64,000 nt of DNA from Flavobacteriaceae bacterium (GTDB lineage Bacteria > Bacteroidota > Bacteroidia > Flavobacteriales > Flavobacteriaceae), in NCBI GenBank assembly GCA_014075215.1, contig CP046177.1:2852501-2916500 (forward strand), in the 5' to 3' direction. Position numbers and translations under genes: made by a program. The notes under the pieces are model-generated. The model ran no database searches, was not told the origin of the DNA, and saw only the letters and a program-made list of their open reading frames with translations. Of this stretch, positions 8,764 to 17,817 are shown piece after piece. The first letter of the stretch is position 1, and each line of letters opens with the position of its first letter.

Positions 8764-10646
8764 AGAAACCCATAGACATACTTCAACGATATTGGAAACA
8801 TACTGAGTTTAGAGACACTCAGGAAGCTATTATTTCGTCCATTTTAGAAAAAAAGGATACCCTTGTTGTTTTGCCAACCGGTGGAGGGAAATCTATTTGT
8901 TTTCAAATTCCTGCACTGCTATCAGACGGAGTATGCATTGTCATTTCACCTACTATCTCTTTGATGAAAGATCAGGTGAAACACCTAAATGAAAAAGGAA
9001 TTACAGCAGTTACCATAAATGCCGGTAGCAGTCAGGGTGAAGTAATTACTGTCTTCGATGCCTTAAAATCAGAAGTTTCTAAGTTCTTGTATATTTCGCC
9101 CGAAAGGCTCTCCGCTACATTTATTAAAGAAAAAATAAAAGAGTTAAACGTACATTTAATTGCCATTGATGAAGCACATTGTATTTCCGAATGGGGGCAC
9201 GATTTCAGACCTTCGTATAGAAATATCAATACTCTTAAAGAAATACATCCAAAAGCCACCTGTGTTGCCCTTACCGCAACAGCAACATTAAAAGTAATAG
9301 ATGATATCATTAAAAATCTGGATATTCCAAATGCTGCTATTTTTAAAAAATCGATGAAAAGAGCACAGCTGGCATATCGGGTAATTGATGCCGAAGATAA
9401 ATTGGGCAAACTACTGCAGTTTTTTTCAAAAAAAAAAAGTCCGGCTATTGTATACGTAAATTCCCGCAAAAAAACGCAAGAAATAGCTTCTTTTTTAAAT
9501 GCAAACCATATCAGAGCTTCTTTTTATCACGGAGGGTTAAGTTTCCCGGAAAAACAAATCGCCTATGATGACTGGATTCGCGAAAAAACCAAAATTATGG
9601 TTGCCACCAATGCTTTTGGAATGGGTATTGATAAAGCCAATGTCGGCCTTGTTATTCACTTAGACATACCCAATAGCATTGAAAATTATGTACAAGAAGC
9701 AGGCAGGGCCGGTAGAAACGGAAATAAGGCTTTCTCTGTTGTTTTACAAAACAACAATGATACCCGGAAATATAAAGAACAATTAGAAAGTGCATTGCCC
9801 ACTATAAAAGAAGTAAAAGAAGTATATAAAAAACTCAATCAATATTTTGGTATTGCTTACGGCGAACTTCCCGGAAATGCTTTTCATATACATTTTTCCG
9901 AATTTTGTCATCGCTATCATCTTTATTTTTCAAAAACTACTACCATTTTTAACCTATTAGTGAATAATGGTATTATAGCAATAAATACTGCTTTCAACAA
10001 AAAGTCAACATTGCAATTTAGGATTAGTTCCGAGAGATTGATCCGTTATAAAAAACAATCCTCAACTATTAAAAAAATCATAGATACTATTATACGAAAC
10101 TATACCGGAATCTTTGATCATAAAATAAAAATTGATGAATTTTTCATCGCAAAAAAAGCACAAACCACGTCAAAAAATGTAACAAATGTGCTTACAAAAT
10201 TGCACCGTGAAGAAATAGTACGATACAAAGCAACGGCAACGGCAAATACTATCTATTTTTTAGTTCAGAGAGAAGATGACAGAACTATTAACCGAATCTC
10301 AAAAAATATAACTATATATTTAAAACAACGAAAACAAAAAGGAATAGAGCTCATACATTTCATTAAAAATAAAACCGTATGCAGAAGTGCACAACTTCTA
10401 TTTTATTTTGGAGAAATAACCACTGTTGATTGTGGGGTTTGCGATGTTTGTCTAAGTCAAAGGTATCAAACAACAGATTATTCTCCGGAGATATTAAAAC
10501 TTCTTAAAAGGCATCCTGAACTATCATCGGCAGAAATTCAGACATATATAAATGCAAACGAAAAAGACATTTTAATATATTTGCAACACCTCTTGTCAGA
10601 AGAAAAAATTGGCATTAGTGATTACAATAAATACTATATAAAATGA
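8760..10646 (+). CDS. recQ: RecQ-family ATP-dependent DNA helicase
   Basis: A 628-residue 3'-5' DNA helicase for recombination and fork repair. Walker A is LPTGGGKS (about 39-46), the DEAH box with aromatic loop is DEAHCISEWGHDFRPSY (about 137-153), motif VI is QEAGRAGRNG (about 310), and the RQC zinc-binding cysteines are in VCRSAQLLFYFGE...DCGVCDVC (about 540-565). A winged-helix tail ends the protein; no HRDC domain is evident, which is common in the shorter RecQ paralogue of Bacteroidota. The start overlaps the kinase stop and the stop overlaps the fmt start (ATGA twice). Confidence 0.95.
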   Translation: MKKPIDILQRYWKHTEFRDTQEAIISSILEKKDTLVVLPTGGGKSICFQIPALLSDGVCIVISPTISLMKDQVKHLNEKGITAVTINAGSSQGEVITVFDALKSEVSKFLYISPERLSATFIKEKIKELNVHLIAIDEAHCISEWGHDFRPSYRNINTLKEIHPKATCVALTATATLKVIDDIIKNLDIPNAAIFKKSMKRAQLAYRVIDAEDKLGKLLQFFSKKKSPAIVYVNSRKKTQEIASFLNANHIRASFYHGGLSFPEKQIAYDDWIREKTKIMVATNAFGMGIDKANVGLVIHLDIPNSIENYVQEAGRAGRNGNKAFSVVLQNNNDTRKYKEQLESALPTIKEVKEVYKKLNQYFGIAYGELPGNAFHIHFSEFCHRYHLYFSKTTTIFNLLVNNGIIAINTAFNKKSTLQFRISSERLIRYKKQSSTIKKIIDTIIRNYTGIFDHKIKIDEFFIAKKAQTTSKNVTNVLTKLHREEIVRYKATATANTIYFLVQREDDRTINRISKNITIYLKQRKQKGIELIHFIKNKTVCRSAQLLFYFGEITTVDCGVCDVCLSQRYQTTDYSPEILKLLKRHPELSSAEIQTYINANEKDILIYLQHLLSEEKIGISDYNKYYIK

Positions 10647-11587
10647 AAGACATCAGAATCGTTTTTATGGGGACTCCTGATTTCGCTGTCACTATTTTAA
10701 GAACTTTAATTGAAAATAATCATCATATTGTTGGTGTCATTACCGCACCGGACAAGCCTTCGGGAAGAGGAAGAAAATTAAACGAATCCGCCGTTAAAAA
10801 GTATGCAAAATCACAGGGGTTACTTGTGTTGCAACCCGCTAACCTTAAAAAAGAAGTTTTTTTATCCGAATTAAAAGAATTGCATGCTGATTTGCAGATC
10901 GTTGTAGCTTTTAGAATACTTCCTAAAGTTGTTTGGAATATGCCAAAAATGGGTACATTTAACCTGCATGCTTCATTGCTTCCAAACTATAGAGGAGCAG
11001 CTCCAATACATTGGGCCATTATGAATGGAGAGCATAAAACAGGGGTTACCACTTTTTTTATTGATGATAAAATAGATACCGGAGCAATTATCTTACAAAA
11101 AGAAATTCATATTAAAAATGATGAAACCACAGGGCAGTTACATGACAGATTAATGTATCTCGGAGCTGATTTGGTTCTCAATACCGTTCGTTTAATTGCA
11201 AAAGGCAATGTAATGATCATTAAACAGCCGAAAACAGAAGTAAAAACGGCTCCGAAGCTCTATCCGGGTGATTGTAAAATAGACTGGAATGACACCTTAT
11301 CCAATGTATATAACAAAATCAGGGGGCTTGATCCGTTTCCTACAGCATGGACTACTTTAAAAAATGGTAAAGACCATATTTTAACCAAAATTTACACTAT
11401 TGAGAAAGTTGAGGAACCACACGACCTTATACCGGGAAAAATAATTAGTTACGGAAAAGAATTACGGGTAGCCGTAAAAAACGGGTTTATCCGCATCATT
11501 GAAATAAAATTATCAGGAAAGAAAAAAATGAATAGCATTAGTTTATTAAATGGTTTCTCATTTGACCGGAATGCTATGATGTGCTAG
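10643..11587 (+). CDS. fmt: Methionyl-tRNA formyltransferase
   Basis: A 314-residue enzyme that formylates Met-tRNAfMet with 10-formyl-THF for translation initiation. FMGTPDFAV opens the protein, and the catalytic Asn/His occur in FNLHASLLPNYRGAAPI (about 104-120) with the Asp in the IDDKIDTGAII segment (about 140). The C-terminal domain with LDPFPTAW binds the tRNA. The length is normal. It is the last gene of the kinase-recQ-fmt run, coupled to recQ by a 4-base overlap. Confidence 0.95.
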   Translation: MKDIRIVFMGTPDFAVTILRTLIENNHHIVGVITAPDKPSGRGRKLNESAVKKYAKSQGLLVLQPANLKKEVFLSELKELHADLQIVVAFRILPKVVWNMPKMGTFNLHASLLPNYRGAAPIHWAIMNGEHKTGVTTFFIDDKIDTGAIILQKEIHIKNDETTGQLHDRLMYLGADLVLNTVRLIAKGNVMIIKQPKTEVKTAPKLYPGDCKIDWNDTLSNVYNKIRGLDPFPTAWTTLKNGKDHILTKIYTIEKVEEPHDLIPGKIISYGKELRVAVKNGFIRIIEIKLSGKKKMNSISLLNGFSFDRNAMMC

Positions 11588-11902
11588 CACTATTATTTAA
11601 TTATATAAATTTTAAATTCACAATTACGAATTTTTATACCTCAATATCAACTGATTGAATTTAATTTTTGTAAAATTAATTTTTTGACTCAATGTATATA
11701 GCCATTCGATATAAACTCTTTTAGAGATAAGGCCTGTAGGTTTTTTAGTACCCATTCCACGTCTTTATTAACAATTTGTCTTCATTTATCAACAAAACAG
11801 CATTTTTTTAGTCCTTAAACTTGCACGAAGCCACAATCCGTCTATATTTGTCCAACTTATATAAGTTAAAAATATCAATTAATTTTTTAAATTCTATTTA
11901 TT
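11588..11902 (+). other. Intergenic region upstream of HU
   Basis: About 315 bases, very AT-rich, with no ORF. Apart from the HU promoter at 11821..11850 and the 50-base leader that follows, nothing further is recognised. Confidence 0.6.
11821..11850 (+). promoter_or_regulatory. Promoter of the HU gene
   Basis: TTG at 11821..11823 and TATATTTG at 11843..11850 are separated by 19 bases, matching the Bacteroidota -33/-7 arrangement. It is among the clearest promoters in the window and drives a gene expected to be highly expressed. Confidence 0.7.
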
Positions 11903-12175
11903 ATGAACAAATCAGATTTAATCGATGCAATAGCTGCTGATGCAGGTATCTCTAAAGTAGCCGCTAAAGCAGCTTTGGAATCTATTACAAATAACGTTAC
12001 TGCTACTTTGAAAAAAGGTGGTAAAGTTGCTTTAGTAGGTTGGGGAACTTGGTCAGTATCTAAAAGAGCTGCAAGAAATGGAAGAAACCCTCAGACCGGA
12101 GCAGAAATCAAAATTGCAGCTAAAAATGTTGTTAGGTTCAAAGCTGGAGCTGGATTAAGTGACTCTGTAAACTAA
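11903..12175 (+). CDS. hup: HU family DNA-binding protein
   Basis: A 90-residue nucleoid protein. MNKSDLIDAIAADAGISK starts the helical dimerisation part; GWGTWSVSKRAARNGRNPQTG (about 46-66) is the beta-arm, with the conserved RNPQTG where the Pro intercalates into DNA. The length is exactly that of HU. It is monocistronic, with its own promoter and terminator. Confidence 0.96.
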   Translation: MNKSDLIDAIAADAGISKVAAKAALESITNNVTATLKKGGKVALVGWGTWSVSKRAARNGRNPQTGAEIKIAAKNVVRFKAGAGLSDSVN

Positions 12176-12202
12176 ATCATACTTTAGAAAAAGTGTAAAA
12201 AG

Positions 12203-12226
12203 CTCTCTTTTTAAGAGAGTTTTTTT
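12203..12226 (+). terminator. Rho-independent terminator after HU
   Basis: CTCTC and GAGAG pair around a short A/T loop, followed by a run of seven T, 27 bases after the HU stop codon. Confidence 0.75.
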
Positions 12227-12255
12227 ATCTAAAATTGTTTAATGTTTAAGAAAAT

Positions 12256-12417
12256 GAGACCTTTGCAGAATTGATTTGGCAAAAAAGTTCGACACCCGAA
12301 GAAAATTTTCAGCTGGAATAACCTGTTGGTTTTGAGGATTTAAAATTTTCGAGAAGGAAGAAATTTGAAGCCAAATCAATTTAAATACGGAATACATCAC
12401 TATTTTGCAAAGATCTC
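12256..12417 (+). mobile_element. Repeat B copy 1 (162-bp MITE-like element)
   Basis: Starts GAGACCTTTGCA and ends TTTGCAAAGATCTC (imperfect terminal inverted repeats). It is flanked on both sides by AAAAT, a possible 5-bp duplication that is weak evidence in A-rich DNA. The sequence is about 90 per cent alike by eye to the inverted copy at 55392..55553 over the whole length. It lies 28 bases before the GTG start of yqgE. Confidence 0.75.
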
Positions 12418-12445
12418 AAAATATTAATTCCAAAAACAAAAAATA

Positions 12446-12994
12446 GTGCAGCTAACCAAAGGAAAGTTGTTAATAGCCGAGCCCTCTATTTTAAATGACC
12501 ACTCTTTTAACAGGGCAATTATTCTATTAACGGAACACACCGAAAATAGCACTATTGGTTTTATTCTTAACAAACCTTTAGATTATACCGTAAAAGACCT
12601 CATCCCGGAGATTGATTGTAATTTCTTAGTATACCAGGGAGGTCCCGTGGATCAGGATAGTCTGTTTTTCATACATAAATCTCCCGATCTAATACGAGAT
12701 GGTATAAAAGTTACTGAAGATATTTACTGGGGAGGTGATTTCAATTCGTTAAAAGATGCTTTAATCAATCAAGAAATCAGCCCCTCTCAAATACGATTTT
12801 TCTTAGGATATTCGGGTTGGATATCAAATCAATTAGACGATGAAATAGCAGCTAATTCCTGGTTTATATCTGAAAACGATTTTACAAATATTTTAAATGA
12901 GGACAACAAAAGTCTTTGGAAAAATAAACTGCTGCAAAAAGGAGGTGAATATAAAATCTGGGCAAATGCTCCTGGCAATATCAACTTGAATTAA
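12446..12994 (+). CDS. YqgE/AlgH family protein
   Basis: A 182-residue protein of the YqgE/AlgH (UPF0301) family. KGKLLIAEPSIL, F-N-RAIILLTEH, GFILNKPL and the QGGPV motif (about 62) are all present. The molecular role of the family is unknown. The only usable start is GTG at 12446, since the frame is closed upstream by a TAA. Repeat B has inserted just upstream, so the original promoter and leader have been displaced. It overlaps the convergent aminotransferase gene by 4 bases. Confidence 0.88.
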   Translation: MQLTKGKLLIAEPSILNDHSFNRAIILLTEHTENSTIGFILNKPLDYTVKDLIPEIDCNFLVYQGGPVDQDSLFFIHKSPDLIRDGIKVTEDIYWGGDFNSLKDALINQEISPSQIRFFLGYSGWISNQLDDEIAANSWFISENDFTNILNEDNKSLWKNKLLQKGGEYKIWANAPGNINLN

Positions 12995-13830
12995 CCTTTT
13001 TCTTTGGCTTCTAACAGCTGTAAACTCTTGATGAGTTTTTCCGAAACTTTAGTGGCAAATGCTTTTTTTCTGTAATTTGTTACCGGTTGAATCCCAATAA
13101 TAGCATTCGTAATAAAAACTTCATCCGCTTTTTGAATTTCAAAGGGTGTTATAGCTGTTTCTTCAACTGTAAAATCTTCATCAACAGTTATAATTTCTAT
13201 TATTTTTTTTCTTAAAATTCCTTTTAAACAGCCTTCGGTCAAACGCGGAGTTTTAATGGTGTACCCTTTCACTATAAAAATATTTCCATTTGTAGCCTCT
13301 GTAATATTTTTTTTTTCATTTAACAAGACACAATTATCCAAACCGTTATCCTTAGCATAAACAGATGCAAGAATGTTTAAAATTTTGTTATTTGTTTTTA
13401 ATGTCGAAAGTAGTCCGGAATAATGATAAAAATCCTTAAATAAATCTATACGGTATACATTTTTCCTTTGTACGATTGATTCCGAAACATCAATTAAATA
13501 ATCCACCTCATTGGAATCAGGCATATAATATCCTCCATCTTTTCTATATATACTAAATCTTGCTCTGAGAACTTTTGAATTTGAGATAGGCAAAACGGTT
13601 TTTAAAATCTCTTCTTCCAAATTTTCCAGTGTAAAATTCATAGGAATTTTCATACGTAACATACGCATGGAAGCCATTAGTCTAAAATAATGGTCTTCCC
13701 AAAAAATAACCTTGCCATGATATATTTTTACAGTTTCAAAAAGAGCATCTCCATATTTGAAACCCCTGTTATCAACTGTAAGTTTTACCCTTGTGCCGGA
13801 AATTAAGTCGCCGTTAAAATTTAGTGGCAT
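12991..13830 (-). CDS. Class IV PLP-dependent aminotransferase
   Basis: A 279-residue fold-type IV PLP enzyme (branched-chain aminotransferase/aminodeoxychorismate lyase superfamily). DNRGFKYGDALFETVKI opens the protein, the PLP lysine is in LKTNNKI (about 145-151), and ITEATNGNIF plus TPRLTEGCLKGILR form the cofactor-binding loop. The substrate cannot be told; a 4-amino-4-deoxychorismate lyase-type role is one possibility. In related genomes it neighbours the START-like gene at 15379, but here an IS4 element and repeat A separate them. Confidence 0.88.
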   Translation of the reverse strand: MPLNFNGDLISGTRVKLTVDNRGFKYGDALFETVKIYHGKVIFWEDHYFRLMASMRMLRMKIPMNFTLENLEEEILKTVLPISNSKVLRARFSIYRKDGGYYMPDSNEVDYLIDVSESIVQRKNVYRIDLFKDFYHYSGLLSTLKTNNKILNILASVYAKDNGLDNCVLLNEKKNITEATNGNIFIVKGYTIKTPRLTEGCLKGILRKKIIEIITVDEDFTVEETAITPFEIQKADEVFITNAIIGIQPVTNYRKKAFATKVSEKLIKSLQLLEAKEKG

Positions 13831-13855
13831 ACATTAGCTATCATAATTATCAGCA

Positions 13856-13863
13856 CAAAAGTA
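13856..13863 (-). promoter_or_regulatory. -7 element of the aminotransferase gene
   Basis: Reads TACTTTTG on the minus strand, 26 bases upstream of the ATG at 13830; it fits TAnnTTTG. Confidence 0.5.
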
Positions 13864-13963
13864 CATGAATTTTTTCATTTGAAAATTCACAAAAAACAAA
13901 TGAAAAAAATTTATAGACTAACGAAGTGGTTACTGAAGTGAAACTAAATTTTGTGTTTTTTAA

Positions 13964-15058
13964 CTAAGTACATGACAAAAATTTAGTCAAGTTCATATTG
14001 TTTTGATTTACAGGGTTTAATAGCACAGAAGCGATATAATCTAATCCATATTTGAATATGCTTTTAGCCATTCTTCCATGCTTTTTTATTTTGATAGGCT
14101 TAATCTGATGTAAATATATACCAACTTTGTAACACCATACGAAAGCCATCATTACAAGCAGTACTAATTTTTCAATACGCTTAATATCTTGCAGGTGTGT
14201 GTTTTCAATATCAAAGCCACTGGCTTTCATTGCTTTAAAACACATCTCTATCTGCCATCGTTCTTTGTATTGTTCAAAGGCCTTATCAGGAGCGTTGAAC
14301 GATACAATGATTAAGAAATCAGGCTTTCCATTTTTTGGGTACAACTTGCATCCGGAAAGGAAACAAAGCTGACCATTAACACGTACAATTTTAGGATAAT
14401 ACACAAACTCATTGATCTTATGTGGATTAAACAAGTGAAATACTTTGATGGTTTTGTTCTTATCAGGAAGCTCTACCTTAAAGTTGTTTCGAATGCGGAT
14501 ATAATATTTGATTCCATTTGTATTCAAGAAATCCAACCAATGATTACCTACAAACTCTCTATCGGCTACAATGGATTTAATAACATCTTTGCCAAAAAGT
14601 CTTATGAAACGATTCACAAGATCAATACGCTCCTGACTGTTAGAGTTCCCTGGCTTATCTAACATAGTAAATAACAATGGGAAGGCAACACCTTTATAGA
14701 CAACTCCCAACTTAAAAATGTTGATGTTGGTCTGACCAAACTTCCAATTGGTCCTATCAATACTCAAGATCAATCCCTCTTGCTTAGGAAGGAGACTAAA
14801 TATAAGACGAGCGATCAAATCTCCATCCAACGAATAATCAGCAATAAATCTTTGAATACGTCTGAGTGATGACTTCGAATCTACTGAGGTCTCAAAAGCG
14901 TTGGCTACCTTTTCAAAGGTAACTGTCTGTACCTTACAGAGGGCGATAATGAAATGTGATATGAGTTTGATTCTTGCCAAATTGATCTTACCTTGGAAAT
15001 GAGAACTTAAAACTGAATTTAATTCACTACTTTTAGTGGAAGCATTGGTTTTTTTCAT
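13964..15058 (-). CDS. IS4-family transposase (copy 1)
   Basis: A 364-residue DDE transposase. The first Asp lies in LILSIDRTNWKFG (about 99-111), the second in SIVADREFVG (about 160) and the Glu in ERWQIEMCFKAMK (about 268-280), the Y-(2)-R-(3)-E-(6)-K region typical of IS4. The stop codon TAG is formed by the outermost bases of the element. The gene is intact and identical to the second copy, suggesting recent activity. Confidence 0.93.
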   Translation of the reverse strand: MKKTNASTKSSELNSVLSSHFQGKINLARIKLISHFIIALCKVQTVTFEKVANAFETSVDSKSSLRRIQRFIADYSLDGDLIARLIFSLLPKQEGLILSIDRTNWKFGQTNINIFKLGVVYKGVAFPLLFTMLDKPGNSNSQERIDLVNRFIRLFGKDVIKSIVADREFVGNHWLDFLNTNGIKYYIRIRNNFKVELPDKNKTIKVFHLFNPHKINEFVYYPKIVRVNGQLCFLSGCKLYPKNGKPDFLIIVSFNAPDKAFEQYKERWQIEMCFKAMKASGFDIENTHLQDIKRIEKLVLLVMMAFVWCYKVGIYLHQIKPIKIKKHGRMAKSIFKYGLDYIASVLLNPVNQNNMNLTKFLSCT

Positions 15059-15173
15059 TAGAAAAATGAGTGATGTTATTCTTCTAATATACTGAAAATC
15101 AATGCTTTATTTTAATTATTTAACATTTAATTTACTGATAATCAATTAATTATATTTTTTGTCATGTACTAAA
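13964..15173 (-). mobile_element. IS4-family insertion sequence, copy 1
   Basis: A 1210-bp element with imperfect terminal repeats of the form (T/C)T(T/A)AGTACATGAC at both ends. It is flanked by the perfect 9-bp duplication GTTTTTTAA at 13955..13963 and 15174..15182, so this copy is an original insertion. It is identical in length and encoded protein to the copy at 18276..19485, which lies in the opposite orientation. Confidence 0.88.
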
Positions 15174-15215
15174 GTTTTTTAATCAAAATTTAGTTTTTTA
15201 CAGAAGAAATTTAAT

Positions 15216-15289
15216 GAACTCATTTAAATTTTTTGGATTTAAGCGAAAATTAGAAGTTTTTAGCAAATTGAAAAAGTTTAAATGAGTTC
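15216..15289 (+). mobile_element. Repeat A, short internally deleted copy (74 bp)
   Basis: Has both 19-bp ends of repeat A but lacks the middle. The junction TTTTTAGC is a direct repeat present at both sides of the missing segment in full copies, so the deletion probably arose between these short repeats. It is flanked by the 3-bp duplication AAT on both sides. Confidence 0.8.
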
Positions 15290-15378
15290 AATGTAAAAAA
15301 GAAAGATATAAACACTATCGGGAGTCCTTTTAAATTAACATAGCAAACCCACATAGTACGCAACCGGTTTTTCAAACC

Positions 15379-15759
15379 CTATGCTCCTATTCTGTGTTTT
15401 AATTCGTCAATTTGATTTTCCCACAGTAATTTAGATTCTTCTATTTCATCTTCATCCACAAAATCAGTAATAATTAAAGAAACATCTTTGGTGATAGCGT
15501 CTACTTGAATTTTAAATTCAAAATATGTTTCATCTCCTTCGCTTTCCAGCCATTTATAACGTACTTTTTCATCTTGTTTTTTAGAAACGATGATTGCTGT
15601 TTCTTCAGAGTCTTCCCACATAAATATAATCAATTTTCCTCTTGAATTTACCCCGTCCGCAAACCATTCTTCCAAACCGGAAGGAGAAGTAAAATATCGA
15701 TATAACATATTCGGAGAAGCATGAATTGGAAACTCTATTTCGTATTTTATTTTACCCAT
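15379..15759 (-). CDS. START-like/SRPBCC domain protein
   Basis: A 126-residue soluble protein with the helix-grip fold pattern of SRPBCC proteins: F-P-I-H-ASPNMLYRYFTSPSGLEEWFAD at the N-terminus and a C-terminal helix LLWENQIDELKHRIGA. Such proteins bind hydrophobic ligands; the ligand is unknown. It is usually found next to the class IV aminotransferase in flavobacteria. ATG at 15759 opens the conserved domain directly. Confidence 0.82.
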   Translation of the reverse strand: MGKIKYEIEFPIHASPNMLYRYFTSPSGLEEWFADGVNSRGKLIIFMWEDSEETAIIVSKKQDEKVRYKWLESEGDETYFEFKIQVDAITKDVSLIITDFVDEDEIEESKLLWENQIDELKHRIGA

Positions 15760-15902
15760 TTACTCGCCTGAATTTATATAAAAAAACAAGAATTTTTTAT
15801 AGTATAATTCAAGCAATATAACTAATAAATTCATTTAAAAAAAATTAAAAGTGTATCTTGTGGAAAGGTAAAAATCAATTATATTCGCAGCCTCTTAATT
15901 AT

Positions 15903-15976
15903 GGCGAGGTAGCTCAGGTGGTTAGAGCGCAGGATTCATAACCCTGAGGTCACGGGTTCAAATCCCGTCTTCGCTA
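15903..15976 (+). tRNA. tRNA-Met (CAU)
   Basis: A 74-nt cloverleaf. The acceptor stem is GGCGAGG paired with CTTCGCT and the discriminator is A. D-arm GCTC-AGGTGGTTA-GAGC, anticodon arm AGGATTCATAACCCT with anticodon CAT, and T-arm CGGGTTCAAATCCCG are all present. The first base pair is G-U, not the C-A mismatch of the initiator, so this is the elongator. CCA is not encoded. Confidence 0.93.
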
Positions 15977-16520
15977 CTTAATTATTAAGCAGTTACATGA
16001 ATTTTGTAACTGCTTTTGTTTTTTTAGACAACTATCGGACAACAAAGTAGCGTTCCTCATTTATGTTATACTATCTCAGGCAGGGTTTTTAGGGAGGTAC
16101 TCCCTAAACAAGGTGCAAGACATATATTTCTAAGATGTGTATTAAAATGTGCTTGACTTGCATACTTGCTGTAATGTTCCTGTAATGTTCTTCACAAAAT
16201 TTTGAAATATATTGCGTAATGTTTACTGCATATCTTTTTCTTGTCACAATCAATTTGCGTTCATCCGCGGATTCCAAAGGTCTCCTTTGGCAAGTAGGCG
16301 AAATCATCAATCTATATAGATTCCATATTGATTTCACGTTCTTGCTTAGAAATACTCCATTTCTTTTTTTTGAGTTTTTTCCTCTCATATTTTGGGTATA
16401 AAAAAATCATTTCCCATAAGGAAAGTTCTCAATTCTTCCCGCCACGCGCTCCAGACAAAACCATCAACCACCTTTTCACGATTTAGGCTTTTTGTAGAAC
16501 GAGAATGTTTAGGTTCGACC
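15977..16520. other. Gene-free stretch after tRNA-Met
   Basis: About 540 bases between the tRNA and the IS3 element. No ORF here has recognisable protein features. Two perfect inverted repeats are visible: TTTAGGGAG/CTCCCTAAA around 16087..16107 and CCAAAGG/CCTTTGG around 16274..16290. It is probably remnant DNA from an integrated element. Confidence 0.5.
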
Positions 16521-16585
16521 TATAATTTCCCCCAAAAATCGGACAGTAATTTAAGTTAGATTTTTAATTATAAATTTACTGTATC

Positions 16586-16860
16586 ATGAGTAGAAGAAGA
16601 TTCACATCAGAGTTTAAATTCAAGGTGTTTTTAGAATCCTTGAGCGAGCGTTATACGATTCAAGAGTTGGGTTCGTAAATATGAGATCCATCCAACCCAA
16701 ATTACCAATTGGAAGGCTCAATTTTTAAAGAATGGTCAAGCTGTATTTGATGATCGTCCGGTAAAGGATTCAAAAACAGAGTCATAAGAGAAAGAAGATC
16801 GTTATTTAAAGAAGATCGGTCAGCAAAAGATGGAGATTGATTTTTTAAAGAAAGCCTTGT
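16586..16860 (+). pseudogene. IS3-family OrfA, frameshifted
   Basis: Helix-turn-helix protein of the IS (MSRRRFTSEFKFKVF...). An extra T around 16672 (GGGTTCG where the other copy has GGGTCG) breaks the frame, and an extra GAT follows near 16750. In addition an in-frame TAA after KDSKTES is present in both copies. This copy cannot make a normal OrfA. Confidence 0.82.
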
Positions 16861-16861
16861 C

Positions 16862-17728
16862 ATGAATAAGAGTTCAAAACAGCGTAAAGAACAGGTTGAC
16901 AAGGCAAGTAAGCTGTCTATTGTAAAGCAATGTGATTTATTACAAATTCATCGTAGTAGTGTGTATTACATTCCAAAGGGAGAGAGTTCATTGAATCTGG
17001 AGATCATGAGATTGATAGATGAGGAGCATCTGCTTCACCCATGGCTTGGAGTTCCTCGTATAACTACTTGGCTCAATATGGATAAGGGTTATAAGATCAA
17101 CAAAAAGCGCATAGAACGCCTTTACAGACTCATGGGGTTGTCTGCCGTTGGCCCCAAGCCTAATACTTCCAAAAGAGGTAAAGGGGCTTTGCATAGAATC
17201 TATAAGTACCTGTTGAGTAAGTTAAAGATTAGACATTCCAATCAAGTGTGGGCAATGGATATTACCTACATTCCAGTTCAGGGAGGGTATTTGTATTTAT
17301 GTGCTATTATAGACCTTTACAGTCGTTATGTAGTGGGTTGGTCATTATCCAACACGATGACAAGTAACCGGTGCAGAGAAACCTTACAAGAGGCTATTGA
17401 AAAACATGGAAAACCAGAGATTCTCAATACAGATAAGGGGAGTCAGTTTACTGCCTATGAGTTCTGCCATTGGGTAACTCATCCTGATAGAGCCATCAAG
17501 CTCAGTATGGATGGTAAAGGAAGAGCTATTGATAATATTTTCATTGAACGATTATGGCGTAGTGTCAAATACGAACATGTATATTTGTTTCCAGCTAGTG
17601 ACGGTAGAGAATGTTATAGAGGTTTAAAGGAGTATTTCGAGTATTACAATACACAAAGAAGGCATCAAAGTATCGGTAATCAACATCCTCAAACCATTTA
17701 TCAACAAACCCTAAAAATAGCAGCATGA
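16862..17728 (+). CDS. IS3-family transposase OrfB (type 1, copy 1)
   Basis: A 288-residue DDE integrase-type protein. The catalytic triad is visible as D in WAMDITYIP (about 131), D in LNTDKGSQFT (about 190) and E in IFIERLWRSVKYE (about 226). The start overlaps the end of the OrfA frame (TCATGA), as expected for IS3 elements where OrfAB is made by frameshifting. It differs from the other copy at two residues: EFCHWV in place of EFCDWV, and QRRHQS in place of QRIHQS. Confidence 0.9.
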   Translation: MNKSSKQRKEQVDKASKLSIVKQCDLLQIHRSSVYYIPKGESSLNLEIMRLIDEEHLLHPWLGVPRITTWLNMDKGYKINKKRIERLYRLMGLSAVGPKPNTSKRGKGALHRIYKYLLSKLKIRHSNQVWAMDITYIPVQGGYLYLCAIIDLYSRYVVGWSLSNTMTSNRCRETLQEAIEKHGKPEILNTDKGSQFTAYEFCHWVTHPDRAIKLSMDGKGRAIDNIFIERLWRSVKYEHVYLFPASDGRECYRGLKEYFEYYNTQRRHQSIGNQHPQTIYQQTLKIAA

Positions 17729-17817
17729 GATATGATGATACTTTGGGGAGTTATTCACAAAAAATGAGAGTTATCAGTCTCCTCCCGGACCCCCCTCTTT
17801 CAACATCATTATCTCAT

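Noticed and set aside
15903..15976. tRNA-Met as a proven attachment site
   Set aside because: No second copy of the tRNA 3' end was found near the recombinase or elsewhere in the island.
16104..16388. Minus-strand frame of 94 codons after tRNA-Met
   Set aside because: Composition is irregular, it has no domain, and it spans inverted repeats; probably chance in decayed DNA.
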